Shown: positions 35,842 through 48,345, counted from the stretch's first letter. The stretch: DNA of 64,000 nucleotides from Combretum micranthum (GCA_024138025.1 JAMXBD010000963.1:248001-312000); one strand, 5' to 3'. Numbers and translations: made by a program. The notes: a model not told the origin generated them from the sequence alone.

Positions 35842-37094
35842 TGTAAGGACCCATGTTCGCTACTAATTAAAACATGCGCAAATCCAATTCCCCAACCACA
35901 TATAACCTTCAAGATTACATGTAAGGTTGTTTGTAAAGAGAAATCTATAGAATTGCTTGCTCGAACCTATAATAAAACCATTCCAATAGCATTTCGCTAA
36001 GGAAACCATAATATATATCACATTATAAAACCTTATTGTCCTTTTAAACATTAGGACCTAGGGCTATAATCCATATGTGAAATGTTCTAAATTTAAATTC
36101 TATTTAACTTCTATGTATATGTTATTTATCTTAATTATTGAACTAAATGAGCATGTTGATTTATGAGAGTTGTGTTTGGTAATATTAACAATTGAGTAGA
36201 TGAGTGGGTAACAGTTTAAATGTGTCTAAGTTAGTATAATTTGAACATTTCATGTGTTATTTTGCATATGTAATGAAATCACTATCATTGTTTTATATAT
36301 ATTAATGTGTGTATGGTATTGTTAATAATTGTGTCTTTTATACATTAATATGTTAAGTTAAGTTTAAATCTATAAAATCAACTTTGGTTTTGCTTAAGAA
36401 TAGTTGACAGAAATTTCCCTTAGTTAAGCCAATATTCATGCCTAAATAAACCCAAATGAGCCGCAAATCAACTCAAATGCAACCTAAAGTCAAATAAGCT
36501 TTAAAAGTCAAATTTGAGATAAGTTTAAGACCAAAATTTTCTTATTTGAGCTCTCTATTGGCAGCCTTCTCTTTTCATCCGAATTTTCATTTTCTTTCTT
36601 TCCTTTTCTCTTCTTCTTTCACTCCAAATTCCAAGCCCCAAACCAAAGATAACATCAATCTTTGTGAATCAAAATTCTCTCCAAGACAAGGCTTATTCAT
36701 GTGAGTTAATATAAGTATAGCTTTTGTTTATTTTCATTTCTTATAGTATATATGTGAGATCTTGGATAGAATGAGTTTAATGTCATTTATGTTGCTTGTT
36801 CATGCATTGAAATTAGGTCGGATTGTGTTTTGTTATTGTGTGAGTTTGTTTATGTGTTGTGGTAGTTATATGGACCGTTGGGAAGGAACAAAGATAATTT
36901 GAGTAGTAAAGTTGAGGATGAGTGGAAATGGGATTTGAAGTGATTAAGTGTGTTGATTTAATGCTCTAAGTTGCTAGGATTGATTAGTGTAGATAGGAGT
37001 TAGTATATGAAGCTAAAAATGAAATTGAAGAAGGTTTAAAAGTGTTATAGGTTAGAAAGTTGCAAAGTGAAAAACAGAGAAAATGAGTTCTGTT

Positions 37095-37405
37095 CGAATA
37101 GGTCTATTTTGAACGTACACTGGCATCTGGAATTTCAACGCTACTGGTGTAGAGGTGGTGTTGGAAGCAAATAGAAGTGATTTTTTTAAAGCCACTTTGA
37201 ACACCACCGGCTTTTGTAAGAAAATTTTGCCAGCGTTTGTTTTTCAAAATGTACGCCAGCCATTGGAGATTCAAAGCCGCCGGTGTATGGGGCGGTGTTG
37301 TAGTGGAACAGAACCAAATATTTAAACACCGGAGTGAAACGCCGCTGGCGTAAACTTCCCACGCTGCCGACGTTCATTCAAATTTTGCAAGCGTTGAAAG
37401 GCGGC
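37095..37405 (+). repeat. CG-rich hairpin cassette in B5
   Basis: Repeated GCCGCCGGTGTA-, CGCCGCTGGCGTA- and GCCGACGTT-type blocks within an AT-rich element, lying in the presumed first intron between the leader donor (36701) and the 60-bp exon (37571). Confidence 0.6.
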
Positions 37406-37570
37406 ATATCCCTTGAGTTTTTCAAATTCAAACTTCTTCAATCTTCAATCTTTACTTCATATATGATTTCCTAATGAATATATAATTTAGGATTATGATA
37501 TATATATACATATATATATGGATGTGAAATCTATATTCATTTATTGATTATTTTGATATTCCTATTTCAG

Positions 37571-38366
37571 TTGAAGGTTCTTCGGTTAGTTCCTCACCGA
37601 GTGACTATAGTGATATACTATCGGGTTCAGGTACGTAATAGCTTGTTTGATGTTTGTTAGGACTAGGCATTCCTAATTTGATTCGGCTTAATGTTTTGAT
37701 GAACTGGATGTCTATTACGCTGTTTAATCTGGTTCGAGAAGCAGCCAACCTGTCATGATGCAATGCCATGTTAGTTAGGCGCTTAACCAAGTCATGATGC
37801 AATGACTTTACCATGATACAATGGTACGCTATGATGCAATAGAGATTCTTTTTAGTTAAGTGGGTAGCCGATAGGGGGAATAGTATCTGAGTAACGTTTA
37901 CTTAAACTTAGAGGGAAATACCATGGTTTAGTTCAAAGTTTATGGGAAGTTGTGAACTAGATTCATGTTATGGACTGAGTTTAAGTAGAGTCGGGCAACG
38001 ACTTTTGAACCCTAAATGAAGCTATTTTCTTTATGAAATAGATATAGGAGATATAAGTACTCGGGCTGCTTATATCAACCCCCTGAGCAGCTGCTGTTAC
38101 TCAGGATCCCTAAATTCTCAGAGCGTGATTCTGGGGTTTGAATACCCTCCTGCTGTTTTGTGAAAGAAAACTTAATAAGATAATCACTTGCCTATTGATG
38201 TATTTCATTTGATTTAAGTTGGCTTGATAACTTGTTCTTGCATTTGTTATTGTGTACTGGGCCTTTGGCTCACTTTTGCTGCTTTGCAGGTAATGAAGAC
38301 GAGTTTTATGATGACTTGTGTTACGGATCAGACTTTGAGAGATTCATGGATGAGTGGGACGAATAG
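37571..38366 (+). CDS. Candidate spliced mini-gene of the B element (last two exons)
   Basis: Exon 2 is 37571-37630 (60 bp), after CCTATTTCAG and before GTACGTAATA. Exon 3 is 38290-38366 (77 bp), after GCTGCTTTGCAG and ending in TAG. Exon 2 reads EGSSVSSSPSDYSDILSGS, then one base G; exon 3 supplies GT, restoring glycine, and continues NEDEFYDDLCYGSDFE with RFMDEWDE-stop. Both introns would be phase 1. The frame is acidic and serine-rich with no known domain. No ATG is visible in these two exons, so the start would lie in a further upstream exon or the RNA is not translated this way. Homologous blocks in five other B copies keep the Y-G-T/S core. Function unknown; this is an inference from comparison between copies. 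Confidence 0.45.
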
Positions 38367-38899
38367 GATTCGAACAACCTGGACTTTTGGAGGAGCTTTT
38401 GTTAAAGGAAAAGTTTTTGTATAGAAGGCTTGATAGATAAGCCTAAGACGTAAAGACCTTAAGATCTCCTAGGGTTCTTTTTGCTTTAAGAAAACTTGTA
38501 ATTTTGGTAGTGTCTTGCATTGACACTAAACAGTGTACATATGATGTAAATGCATATATAGATTGATTTTATTAGCAATCTTGTTTTGTTAAAAGTTCTT
38601 TATAAAGTTTTAGTAGTTTTGATCAAACAATTTTCATAAATTGTTAGTTTTAGGACAACCTTACATATAATTTGAAAATGTTATATGTGGTCGGGGACTC
38701 AGTACTCTAAATCTCAGGATTTAGAGGGTCGGGTCTTTACAATATGTTTACATACTTAATATTACAAAACATTGATTTGAGATCAAACCTATGTCAAAAT
38801 ACATGTATGATTATTAAAATATTAACCCATATATTACATTGTTTCAAACCATATTTCTTCTAATCCATTACAAAAGATTTCCTTGTTAGCTCGGGGTTC

Positions 38900-38979
38900 C
38901 TAGCCATCCAAATCATCCAAAAAGTCTTCAAAATCGGTTCCATAACTCATTTGAGTATAAAACTCATCGTCATCAACAC
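38900..38979 (-). other. Conserved acidic mini-exon in B4 (exon 3)
   Basis: Behind the acceptor-like CTCTTTCAG the minus strand encodes VDDDEFYTQMSYGTDFED then FLDDLDG-stop, open throughout. The upstream 60-bp block is near 39540-39600 but its donor is degraded (TCTAGTACACAG). Confidence 0.6.
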
Positions 38980-39957
38980 CTGAAAGAGAATATCATGAGC
39001 TAAAGGCCCAATACATAAGCAACAAAAGTAAATATGTAGTGACAGGCACTCTTAAACTAAATGCAATGCACCAACTATCCATTTATTATATATAATTAAG
39101 TTTATAAATCAACAAATGAGTATTCAAACTCCTGATACAAGCCTATATCTCCTAAATGATATAACCGATAAAGAGAAAAGCAATTTCATCTAGGATTAAT
39201 AGACGTTACTCAACTTTACTTAACTTAATCTATAATATCACTTAGTTCAGCCGGTCCCATAAACGTAAACTAAATCATATTATTTATTCCTAAGAATAAG
39301 CAAATGTTATACCGTTATTATTCTCCCTATCAATTATCCATCGAGCCACTTATAAAAGTCATGGCACCATGACAAGTGTGGCCTAATTGCTTAAACTACT
39401 AAGTCGGCTCGGACAAGGTTGCCGCTCCCTGGACCAGATTCAACTGCATAAAGCACAATCAATACAAATATTTATTAATCCATTTCAATTAAGATTAATT
39501 TAGACATGCCCAACCTAGGCAAACAACAACCAAGTTACTGTGTACTAGAAGTATCTCTTAATGGATTAGTTGATGAACTCAACAAAGGATGTGAATCTGT
39601 TGCAAGAAATTCATTTTATATCAACATCACCAATTCTCACTTGAGTATTAATAAAAATAGTTAGTAAGTATTTAAGATTCACCAATTTTTAAATAAAACT
39701 AATACAATAGCATAACTTGGCATTTATATAAACAATAGGTTCATTAAGACCTTTAATTAATCACAATTTTTACTAAGTAATAACATTCATCAAATTCAAA
39801 TACAACTCATATAAAGCTTAACTTAACATTCATACATGCGATAGATTCATATAAGCTTTTTAATTAATCATAAAACTAGACAATAAATAAGGAACAAATA
39901 TAAAGAAGTAAAATTACAACAAATAAATTTAATAATGAATTTTTTAAATAAAAAAGT

Positions 39958-40290
39958 GATACACCCTTGCATACAGGCTGTATCAAATGAAACATCCCTA
40001 TATACAGACTGTTTCAAAGGCTATATCAACCATGGAAAAACACACTATGACTTAAAAGATGAAACACCCTTAGATATGGCACGTATCTAAGGCTGTGTCA
40101 ACTCAGGGGAAAACACATTTTGACTTCTGAAAATGAAACACCCTTGGATGTGGCCCAAATCCAAGGTTGTTTCAACCTAGGGGAAATGAAATTCAAGATT
40201 AGAGAGTGATACATCCTTATATGCAGGTTATATCAAGGGGTGTATGTCCTATACACCCTTCTAAACAAGCCGTATAGCAGGGTGTATGAA
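39958..40290. repeat. Tandem hairpins in B4, 72-74 bp period, with compensatory changes
   Basis: Units start at about 39989, 40061, 40135 and 40207, with a shorter one at 39958. Each folds on itself: GAAACACCCTTGGAT pairs with ATCCAAGGTTGTTTC; GAAACACCCTTAGATA with TATCTAAGGCTGTGTC; GATACACCCT with AGGCTGTATC. Differences between units occur on both arms together (GAAACA/TGTTTC versus GATACA/TGTATC; CTTGGAT/ATCCAAG versus CTTAGAT/ATCTAAG). Confidence 0.85.
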
Positions 40291-42439
40291 AATTTTTTAC
40301 ACTCCCCTGCTTTAGACTCGATTTTTCTCCACTTTTCTCATATCCTATCATACCCTAAGCCTAAAATAAACATCTTTCATCATGCTTCATGCAATTATCA
40401 ACACGAAACAAGTATAAACTCTACTTTAACAACATCAAACAACTTTCCACATCACTCAACATAAATCAACTCCTTCATCATCAACTTTCACCAACTCAAC
40501 ATACACAAAACACTTCAACACTCATCATAAATCATTAACTCCAACACTTCAACTCAAAACAACATTAGAGCTTGCAACAACCTATATACTATAACTTCAA
40601 ACATCCAAAAGCATTCTTAAAAAACTCAACAATAATTCAACATAATAAGATTACTTGTAATCTACCATGAACTAAGTTTTGATAGCAAATTCATGAAACA
40701 AAAGGCTATAAATCATCACAAAAAGACATGTAGACTTACCTTAAACTTGTATATGATGAGTGGAAGTGAATTCTTGGTGATTTGAGTGAGGAAACTTGAT
40801 TAAAAAGGTTTGGAAAATAAGCTTGAGTTTTCTTACGAATTTTGGTCTGTTTTTTTTATTTATTTTTGGTCTGTTTTTGCTTTATGATTTTTTGCCAAAA
40901 AAAAAAAAATGAAGAGTTATATTTATCCTCAACTTATTGACTTTTGGGGCATATTTTAAAGAGTAAAAGATAGGGCTTTGGGCTTTGTTTTGGATTGGCT
41001 TTGGGCTTTGTTTAAACCAAAATTTATGCTATGTTTAATATTTAGATTTATGTTGGGTTTGTTCTTGAAACTTAATTTTAACATGAATTGAAATAACAAT
41101 ATGCACTAATATCAACCACACTAACACACTATACTTATTTTTATCACATATAACTTATCAACCATATTTATATATAATAAAAGTAATTTTAACAATATCA
41201 AATATAATAGCACATTGTAAGGACCCGAGCTCAACACCTATATAAAATAGATGAATTCGAGTCCCCATGTCATGCCCCAATAGTACCGTAGTAGTAATGT
41301 ATATAATATGATACAGCCTAATAACCCAAACAATATCAAATACACATATTATTGCTAGAACTACTTTGGAAAATGACATGAGTTTGACAAAACAGGATCT
41401 TTTCGGTTGCGTGATAAGAAATGATGAAAGTAAATAAAATCACAATACCATAATTAAGTCCTACTGTCTGAATATTAACTATTACAAACCATAAAACTTT
41501 CTAAGTTCTCAGATAATAAAATTGATGTACTGACACCAATTAATACATATAAAAAGTAAAACTATTTTCCCTGTTTCCAAGACTCTTCCAGCTTTAGAAA
41601 CATATCGGCTCTAAGTTCCTAGAAGCCCCTAACCAAGGCTTAAGTGTCATCTTATAAGGACTGTAGGGGTGTGAGCATAAACCATGGGCTCAGTGAATAA
41701 CCAGAACTTATCACAACAAGCAAGTTCTTATCAAACATATGTAATGCATCAATCAAACACATGAACAATTACAAGCTTAGATAAACCGGAATCCAAACAG
41801 GATGGAGATTTACGCCCTCTCATCGGGGTTGAAGGAAAATCGATCTATGAATCACCTATCCAGGAGAAACTAAGTACATAGGAAAACCGCAATCCTCACA
41901 ATTATTATCTCTTTATGTTTATGATGTTTTAAACACTCATTTTCTGTTTTAAGCCTTAGAAACTCCACTAAGTGTTAGACATTTCACAGCGATACCATGG
42001 ACGACGTCCTTCATTACTAGTTAGTTCCCATGGAACTGACAGAACAAAGGTAAACTTGAGTAGAACTACTAGCCTCTTGCCTAGAAAAACCAAGTATTAC
42101 CGGAGAACTGAAATTCTAACACGTAGTAGACTATCACATAAACATAATACAGTATGTGCAATTTACGCTATGCATGTATCATTTCACTCATGAGTTCGAT
42201 AATTTTTTAGTCAGGTTATAAGTGTTCAAACTTCATTCAAACATTCAACATGCTTCACATATAGTAAATTCACAAGTCATTCATTATCACTTTTAGTTAG
42301 TATTATTTGTCAAACAAATAATTTCAAATAGCAAGCAAAACCCATAACCCATATACACACGAGTTCATCATTATTATCCTTGTATTATAGTGCAACTAAA
42401 CTATAATCACAAACACTGTAATAAGTCTAAGTTACTCAC

Positions 42440-42499
42440 CTGCTCATATTAATTAGTCATAGTAATCGACTGGGAAATCCTCGACAGTATCGAAATTAC
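42440..42499 (-). other. Conserved 60-bp mini-exon in A2
   Basis: Acceptor-like CTCAATAG, then NFDTVEDFPVDYYD and a TAA stop, then ATGAGCAG|GTGAGTAAC. Exactly 60 bp, as in A1, with the same phase. Confidence 0.6.
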
Positions 42500-44469
42500 C
42501 TATTGAGATGAAATATTGATCAATAATATTTATAAATAGAATATCAAATTCCTATGAGTGTCTAAGTGTCCTATGTCGGTATTTGATATTATTTCTATTG
42601 TTTATAGTGATTTCTTAAAGTATTGATTTTTATAGAAAAGGAATTTTTTATTGTTTAATTGTTTTAAGTTTCTTTTGATTGTATATTATTTTAGAGGATC
42701 TCATTTAAGCCTTCATTCATATCCTATGCTCAATCATAATTTATAGAGGTATTAATATGTATAATTTTCTATGAATTTGTTCATAATATTTTTCTTGTAA
42801 TGTGGAACTCCTAACCATGCTTTTAAAGCTTGTTTTATCAAGTTTTATGTTCATATAAGGTCTTAGAAGCATTAGACATGAATTTGGACTAGATTAGATG
42901 AAATTTGAGTCTTGTTTTGTCCACTTCATTTCTAAATCCGAATTTACTATTACCATCTATATAAGTTGTTGTCTTTCTTTGCCAACAATATCTAATCATT
43001 TCTAATACATCAATAATCCATCTACTTGAATTCATCAATGAATTAACAACTTCTTCCAGCCACATAACTTTCTTTCAATGCTCAACAATTCATCCAAAAG
43101 TCTATACACAAGTATAACAAAGATAAGTTGATAGTTTAGAACTTACCTTAGCTTGGAATGGAAAAAGGATTTTCAACTCCCTTTCTAAGCAAAAATCAAA
43201 CCTATCAAAGGTTAGATGATGAGTTCCTAACTACATTATAAGTTAACAACATTAACTATAATGGAAGCTTACCAATTCTAACAATTATTCTTACCTTGTT
43301 AAGCTAGGTTCCTACTTGGCTCTTATGTTAACCAAGAAGTTTTAACTTGGTTTTAGAAGTTGTTGGGGAGGAGGAATTGATGTTATTAGTGTGTTTGGTG
43401 TATAAGTAAAATGTGAAAGTAAGCTTGGAGGTTTATGTTGGTCTTACTAAAGTTTCTAAGTTTTCTAAGTGGAAGGTTGTAAAGGAAAAGAAAAATAAAA
43501 GGACTGGACGCACTTCCTTTTGTAGCTATATTTTTGGGGTGATTTTGTGGGAGTTATGAGCTCAATTTGTAACTAACTTAAGCTTATATATATGTACTAA
43601 GACTAGGCTAAGTTTTGGAGGCTAAGGAAAGTGTTTTGGGCTTAAAAAAGACTCAAAATTGTAGCTGAAATTTCCATACGAATTTGGTAACTTTGGGTTG
43701 CAAATTTGGACTTTGTTTTGACAAATTTATGGCTAACTTTGAGGGCATTAATTGTGTTTGTTTGGTCGCTAATTAATTCCATTTATGTGTGTAAATTTAG
43801 GAGCTCAACTTGTGTAAAAATTGGGTCAGAATCGGTTGAAAACTGAAGTTGAAAAATTGGAATTTCTAGAACATTTTTTTTGGACGGATTTTAGATCCGA
43901 TTTTCTTAATTTATTAATGGTGTTTGAAGTGTCCATTTAAAGGCCCTCTATTGGTGTTTAATTAGTCAAAAATATCAGCTCAAGTAAGCCTAGGAATCCT
44001 ACAAAAATCGGAGCTCAAATTGGGTATGTAAGCTGCTATTTTCTTGTTGAATTTTTCCTCTATTGTAGCTCGTGTGATCCGATTTTTGCAAGGATATTTG
44101 GAGTGGTTGTGGTTGTTTATTTGAGCTGAAATCCTCATTTATTGTTGATTACATATGGAGTGTTGTGGCTGGATTATAGGTCAATTTCATTTGGATTTTA
44201 GAGCTCAAATTTCGAATCAAAGTTGGACAAGAAAATGGAACTCTGTTGCTGGAGGTTCACTTGCTGCTGTATCACGAATTTCAATTCTAAATTGTAGCTG
44301 TTTTCCTCTTCCATTTGGTCTGTAATTCTTGTAAATTAATTGTAGGTTATAGGTGTAACTTTTGGGTTGGTTGGGGTGTTTTTTCAAGTTGAATTTGTGT
44401 GTGAAATTCGGAGCAAAGTTGGGTAAAAACTTGGACTTGCTACAACCGAGAATTCCTTTGCTGTTGCTG

Positions 44470-44740
44470 CTGCTCTATTTTCCCAAATGCTCTGCTTTCC
44501 ATTCGAGCATTGCCGTGTGTGTGAGGAGAATGTGCAGTGCTACTGTGTGCATGGAGTAATCTGCTCGGTTGCTCCATTTGCAATGCGTGAAGAGAAGCAG
44601 CTGCAGTCTGTGATTTCCTTGTGCGTGGAACTTTTGCAGCGCGTGGGAATCTTCTGCTCGGTCTTCTGCTGCTGCTTCAATGTTCGTGGTTTCCCTTCTT
44701 GCAGCAGGTGTTCGTGATTTCCATTCGTGTAGTGGTTTCC
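44470..44740. repeat. GC-richer repeat island in A2
   Basis: Contrasts with its AT-rich surroundings. Contains scattered repeats of TGATTTCC with TTCGTG or TTGTGCGTG (44610-44740) and CTGCTGCT runs. It lies upstream of the leader donor in the coding orientation, unlike the hairpin cassettes of B. Overlapping ORFs here have no recognisable motif. Confidence 0.5.
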
Positions 44741-45724
44741 ATATTTTTTTAATTATTTAATAATTATTAACTAAAATATTTTTGCTAATAATAAATTATA
44801 AAAGTATATCTATAATCGTTGTATTTAAGTTTTATCGAGATGAAATTATCTAAGCTATTACAAAAACTCTAGATTATTTATATTTTCAATTTTTTTTAAA
44901 GTTTACATGATTAATTATTTTTAGTATTTTAACTTACGTGATTAAATTTTCAAGTTCAATAAATTAAATTAGGAACAAAATCCTAATAAATTCATATTTT
45001 CCTAACAAGTATAACAACGGGTTTGGAATTTTAATTTTAGATCTAAATTAATAATTATTGTTTGGCATTAGTATCTATTATGTATTTATAATCTTAGTAA
45101 ATTAAATTATTGTTTTATACCGATAAGCTCTATTAATCAACTATATCTTATTAGTTTTGAAATTTAGAGCTATTTCCAATTATATCTTGAATTATTATTT
45201 GAGATACGAAATCTCGTTTTTGGTATTTATTAAGGTCACGAAAATTTTTGTTCGGGTTTTTCAAACTAGGAATAAGTTTATTACAACGCATAGATCTATT
45301 CTAGGATTTTTATCGGGTTCTAAATTCACTATCTAATTTACGTTTCCTATTTTATTACTGTATACTATTGTGAAAAATCTCGGGGTTTACACCCCAGCTA
45401 TATATAACCTGCAGTATTATATGTAAGATTATCCTAAAAGAAGTGTTTGAAGAATTGTTTGTCTAAATTCTTTACAAGAACAAATTTGAGAACTATAGAT
45501 TTTTTAAAACTTCTAAGAAAAACATACATCATTATCATCACATATCATAAGAGATAAAACTTAAATATACATAACTAAGTATATATATTACAAACAAAGG
45601 CTAATAACAAGCTTATAACAAAAGATATAAAAGATAAACAAAGCTCCAACATTAATACATATTCTTCCAAAAGATAGTCTATCTTAATCTATTAAAAAAA
45701 GGAATCCATATAGTCCTGGCAAAC

Positions 45725-45804
45725 TTAATCTTCCCAACCATTAAGAAAATCTTCAAAATTAGTCCCATAACCCATGCTAGCATAAAACTCATCGTCTTGG
45801 GTTC
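45725..45804 (-). other. Conserved acidic mini-exon in B3 (exon 3)
   Basis: Acceptor-like ATCTTTTTAG, then GTQDDEFYASMGYGTNFED and FLNGWED-stop, open throughout and phase 1. The corresponding 60-bp block upstream (near 46440-46480) has lost its frame. Confidence 0.6.
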
Positions 45805-46924
45805 CTAAAAAGATAAGATAATGAGCCAAAGAGCCAGTACATAAGTAACGAAAATAAAGGCTAGTGATGCACATAAGCTTAATCTATATGCATATGCAAC
45901 AATCAATAGGTTATTAGAAAGTCTTTTAATTAATCAAACAACAGTGGAGTATTCAAACTCCGAGCAATGGGGACATTTTGGGGACTTGAGCAATGACCTC
46001 AATGCTTAAGAAGTTGATATAAGTTGTTCAGGGACTTATATCTCCTAGATGATATATCTAAAACCGAAAAATAGTCTCATCTAAGGTTCTCACTTGTTTC
46101 TCATCTTCACTTATCTTAGTCCATAACATCACCCAATTCAAGTATCAAAAAATTGAATTAAATCATGTTACTTCATCCTAAGCTTAAGTAAATGTTATAT
46201 CGATACTAAAAACCTCATCGACTACTTGTCGTACCACTTATAAAAAGTCATTACATCATGACAAAGGTGGCCTAAGCACCTAAAACTACCATGTCATTGC
46301 ATCATGACAAGGTGCCGCTCCCTAAATCGGATTCAACACAATAGACAACCAATTCAAACATAGTTAAGTTTTCATAAATTAGAGTAAATTTAATTATGTG
46401 TATCCTAGGCAAGAAGCAAGCATGTTACTGCGTATCTGAGATATTCTCAAACAAAGAAGGTGTTACTAGTCCTGAAGGTGACAGAGAAACTCATAAAAGA
46501 GATTAAATTAATAAAACTTTAACACTAATTCAAAACAAGAACTCACACTTGCACAAAGTTCACACAAAACATAACATGTATTCTCACACATACGTAACTT
46601 AACACATATAATAAGTTCATTTAAATCATGCTTGATTATATTAATTAATTAGCACGATATATCATTTTTCACTTATCTATCTTAATTTGGCTAACAAGAA
46701 TTCATTTCCTAAGCAAACACACATTTAACAAGCAAACATAAGTTTTTAACCTTGCTTGAAAATTGTATCAGCTAAAAAAAATAAAATTTAAGAATTGATA
46801 CTTTTGAAATTGGTAAAAACTTAAAACATAAAAGTTGTAGTTCTCTTTCTAAGCTTTCCAAAGCAACTTGAATCACCTTAATCGAAGGTTGGATGAAAAA
46901 GTTTCGGTTAAAATACAATTAGGC

Positions 46925-47060
46925 TGCAAAATAGGGGAAGGCTACACAACCCATGTACACTGGTAGTATATAAAATTTTGCTTCTGTGAAGTCATGAGTA
47001 AAATATACACGACCCTTGTAGGGGGTAGTGTACAACTGGAAAATTTTTGAAACGTGATTC
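46925..47060. repeat. Hairpin cassette in B3, TACAC type
   Basis: Contains ATGTACACTGGTAGTATAT and TACACGACCC ... GTAGTGTAC. The core resembles the palindromes of Athila element 1 rather than those of B1, B4, B5 or B6. Confidence 0.5.
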
Positions 47061-48345
47061 CTTGGTTTTCATTCGAAAAAATGCAGCTTTTATACACTTT
47101 CAATCATCTTCAAACATCTTTCCAATATTGTACTTCAATATATATGTATTCTAACATCTATTTACATGCATAAACTTCATTCTAATCATCGCAAAAACAT
47201 CATTTTAACCAACTTTAAACATATCATCTCCTTCATCCATTCCAACTTATGTCAAAACTCTACTTAAACTTGTTACTACTTAACATATGTATCTACCATG
47301 AAAGTTACATTCCTCAAACATGTACAAACTCCACTCCAACATCACCAAACACCAATCATCACTCATCAAACATAATTTACACCCAACTTCATTTAATCTA
47401 CATACTTCACAACATCGCTGTCATATACTTCAATCATACAAACACTCCAAGTTACATATCTAACACAAACAACAAGCTCTTTTAGCACAAAAATACTACT
47501 CCAACTACCAACAAGACATACAAACCATCCTATGTCATATTTAGCATACAAACCCTATCATAATAAAAAGCACAACTTTAAGTATGCTTAGAACGAACAC
47601 ACGTATCTTACGAGCTTTGTGTCTTGATTTTGTGGTCTTGTTGCAAGCCTTTAATGGTTTTCTTTGTAGCAGTTGAAGGGGTTAGTGTTACATATCCATG
47701 GGAGAGCTTTTGGAGAAGAGAAAATGAGGTTTTAGAGCTTGTAAAGGAGTGTTTTTGATATCTGAAATTCTTAGACAAAAATTACACTTTATAAGATGAT
47801 ATTTATCATCTTGGTTGACTTTAGGGGCTGTCTTATTTAAGGCTTTAAATGGGCTTGTATTTAGTAAATAAATAAGCTTATTTTGGGCATTAAATATGTG
47901 TTTTTGGGCTTGGTTAATGTCTAAAAATTCTGCTATATAGGAGAATTATTTTATTTTTTTAGTATGTTTACTTGTTTTAAGGCAGTTTATCACATTCTTA
48001 ACCACACTCACAAATTTATAAACTCAATATTTAGTTATTCTAAGACATTTAGGTATTTTAACACATCAACATAACACATATATCATATATTAATATAAAT
48101 CACATTCATTATATTGCAAAATCATGCATAATTGAATTAATACATTTATAAAACATGACTTGGGATATTATGGCTATTTCACACATATATACACTAATCA
48201 TGCCATTTATCTATATTACTAATTCTTACTAATATATCAATTTTCATTCAACTCAACACTTAAACAAAATTTTATAATTAGCTCAAATCAACATATATAT
48301 ATATATATATCTAATTGTGCATGAAAATTAAGTTATTTCATTTCC

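Larger units (their letters stand above)
36078..38741 (+). mobile_element. Family-B solo element B5 (2,664 bp) with target duplication
   Basis: Begins TGAAATGTTC and ends GGGTCTTTACA. Flanked by perfect ATATG repeats (36073-36077 and 38742-38746). This copy has the best-preserved exon-like blocks. A pyrimidine-rich leader runs up to a donor-like site at 36700/36701 (TTATTCAT|GTGAGT). Confidence 0.92.
41268..45391 (-). mobile_element. Family-A solo LTR A2 (4,124 bp) with target duplication
   Basis: Plus-strand ends are TGTCATGCCCC at 41268 and CGGGGTTTACA at 45391. Perfect CCCCA repeats flank it (41263-41267 and 45392-45396). It lies about 50 bp from the 3' terminus of B3. Coding orientation from splice-like sites is minus, with a leader donor CTTAACAAG|GTAAGAATAA near 43300. 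Confidence 0.92.
41216..48181 (-). mobile_element. Family-B solo element B3, interrupted by A2, with target duplication
   Basis: Its 3' terminus (plus TGTAAGGACCC) is at 41216 and its 5' terminus (plus GGCTATTTCA) at 48181, flanked by perfect CACAT repeats (41211-41215 and 48182-48186). Net length without A2 is about 2.84 kb. It is inserted in B4. Confidence 0.9.
35842..48340 (-). mobile_element. Family-B element B4, host of a nested insertion cluster
   Basis: The 3' terminus (plus TGTAAGGACCC) is at 35842 and the 5' terminus (plus ...GTTATTTCA, minus TGAAATAAC) is at 48340. Flanking repeats CTTCC (35837-35841) and TTTCC (48341-48345) match 4 of 5. The body is split twice: by B5 about 230 bp from its 3' end and by B3 about 150 bp from its 5' end. 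Removing these leaves about 2.86 kb, the normal B length. Confidence 0.8.

Noticed and set aside
38327..38366. TTCGAA-type motif near 38370 resembling a tRNA T-loop
   Set aside because: No acceptor stem, anticodon stem or A box at the right distances.
44362..44717. Two overlapping cysteine-rich ORFs in A2
   Set aside because: They arise from degenerate repeats (CTGCTGCT, TTTCC, CGTG) and run antisense to the inferred coding direction of A2. No signal of selection can be seen.
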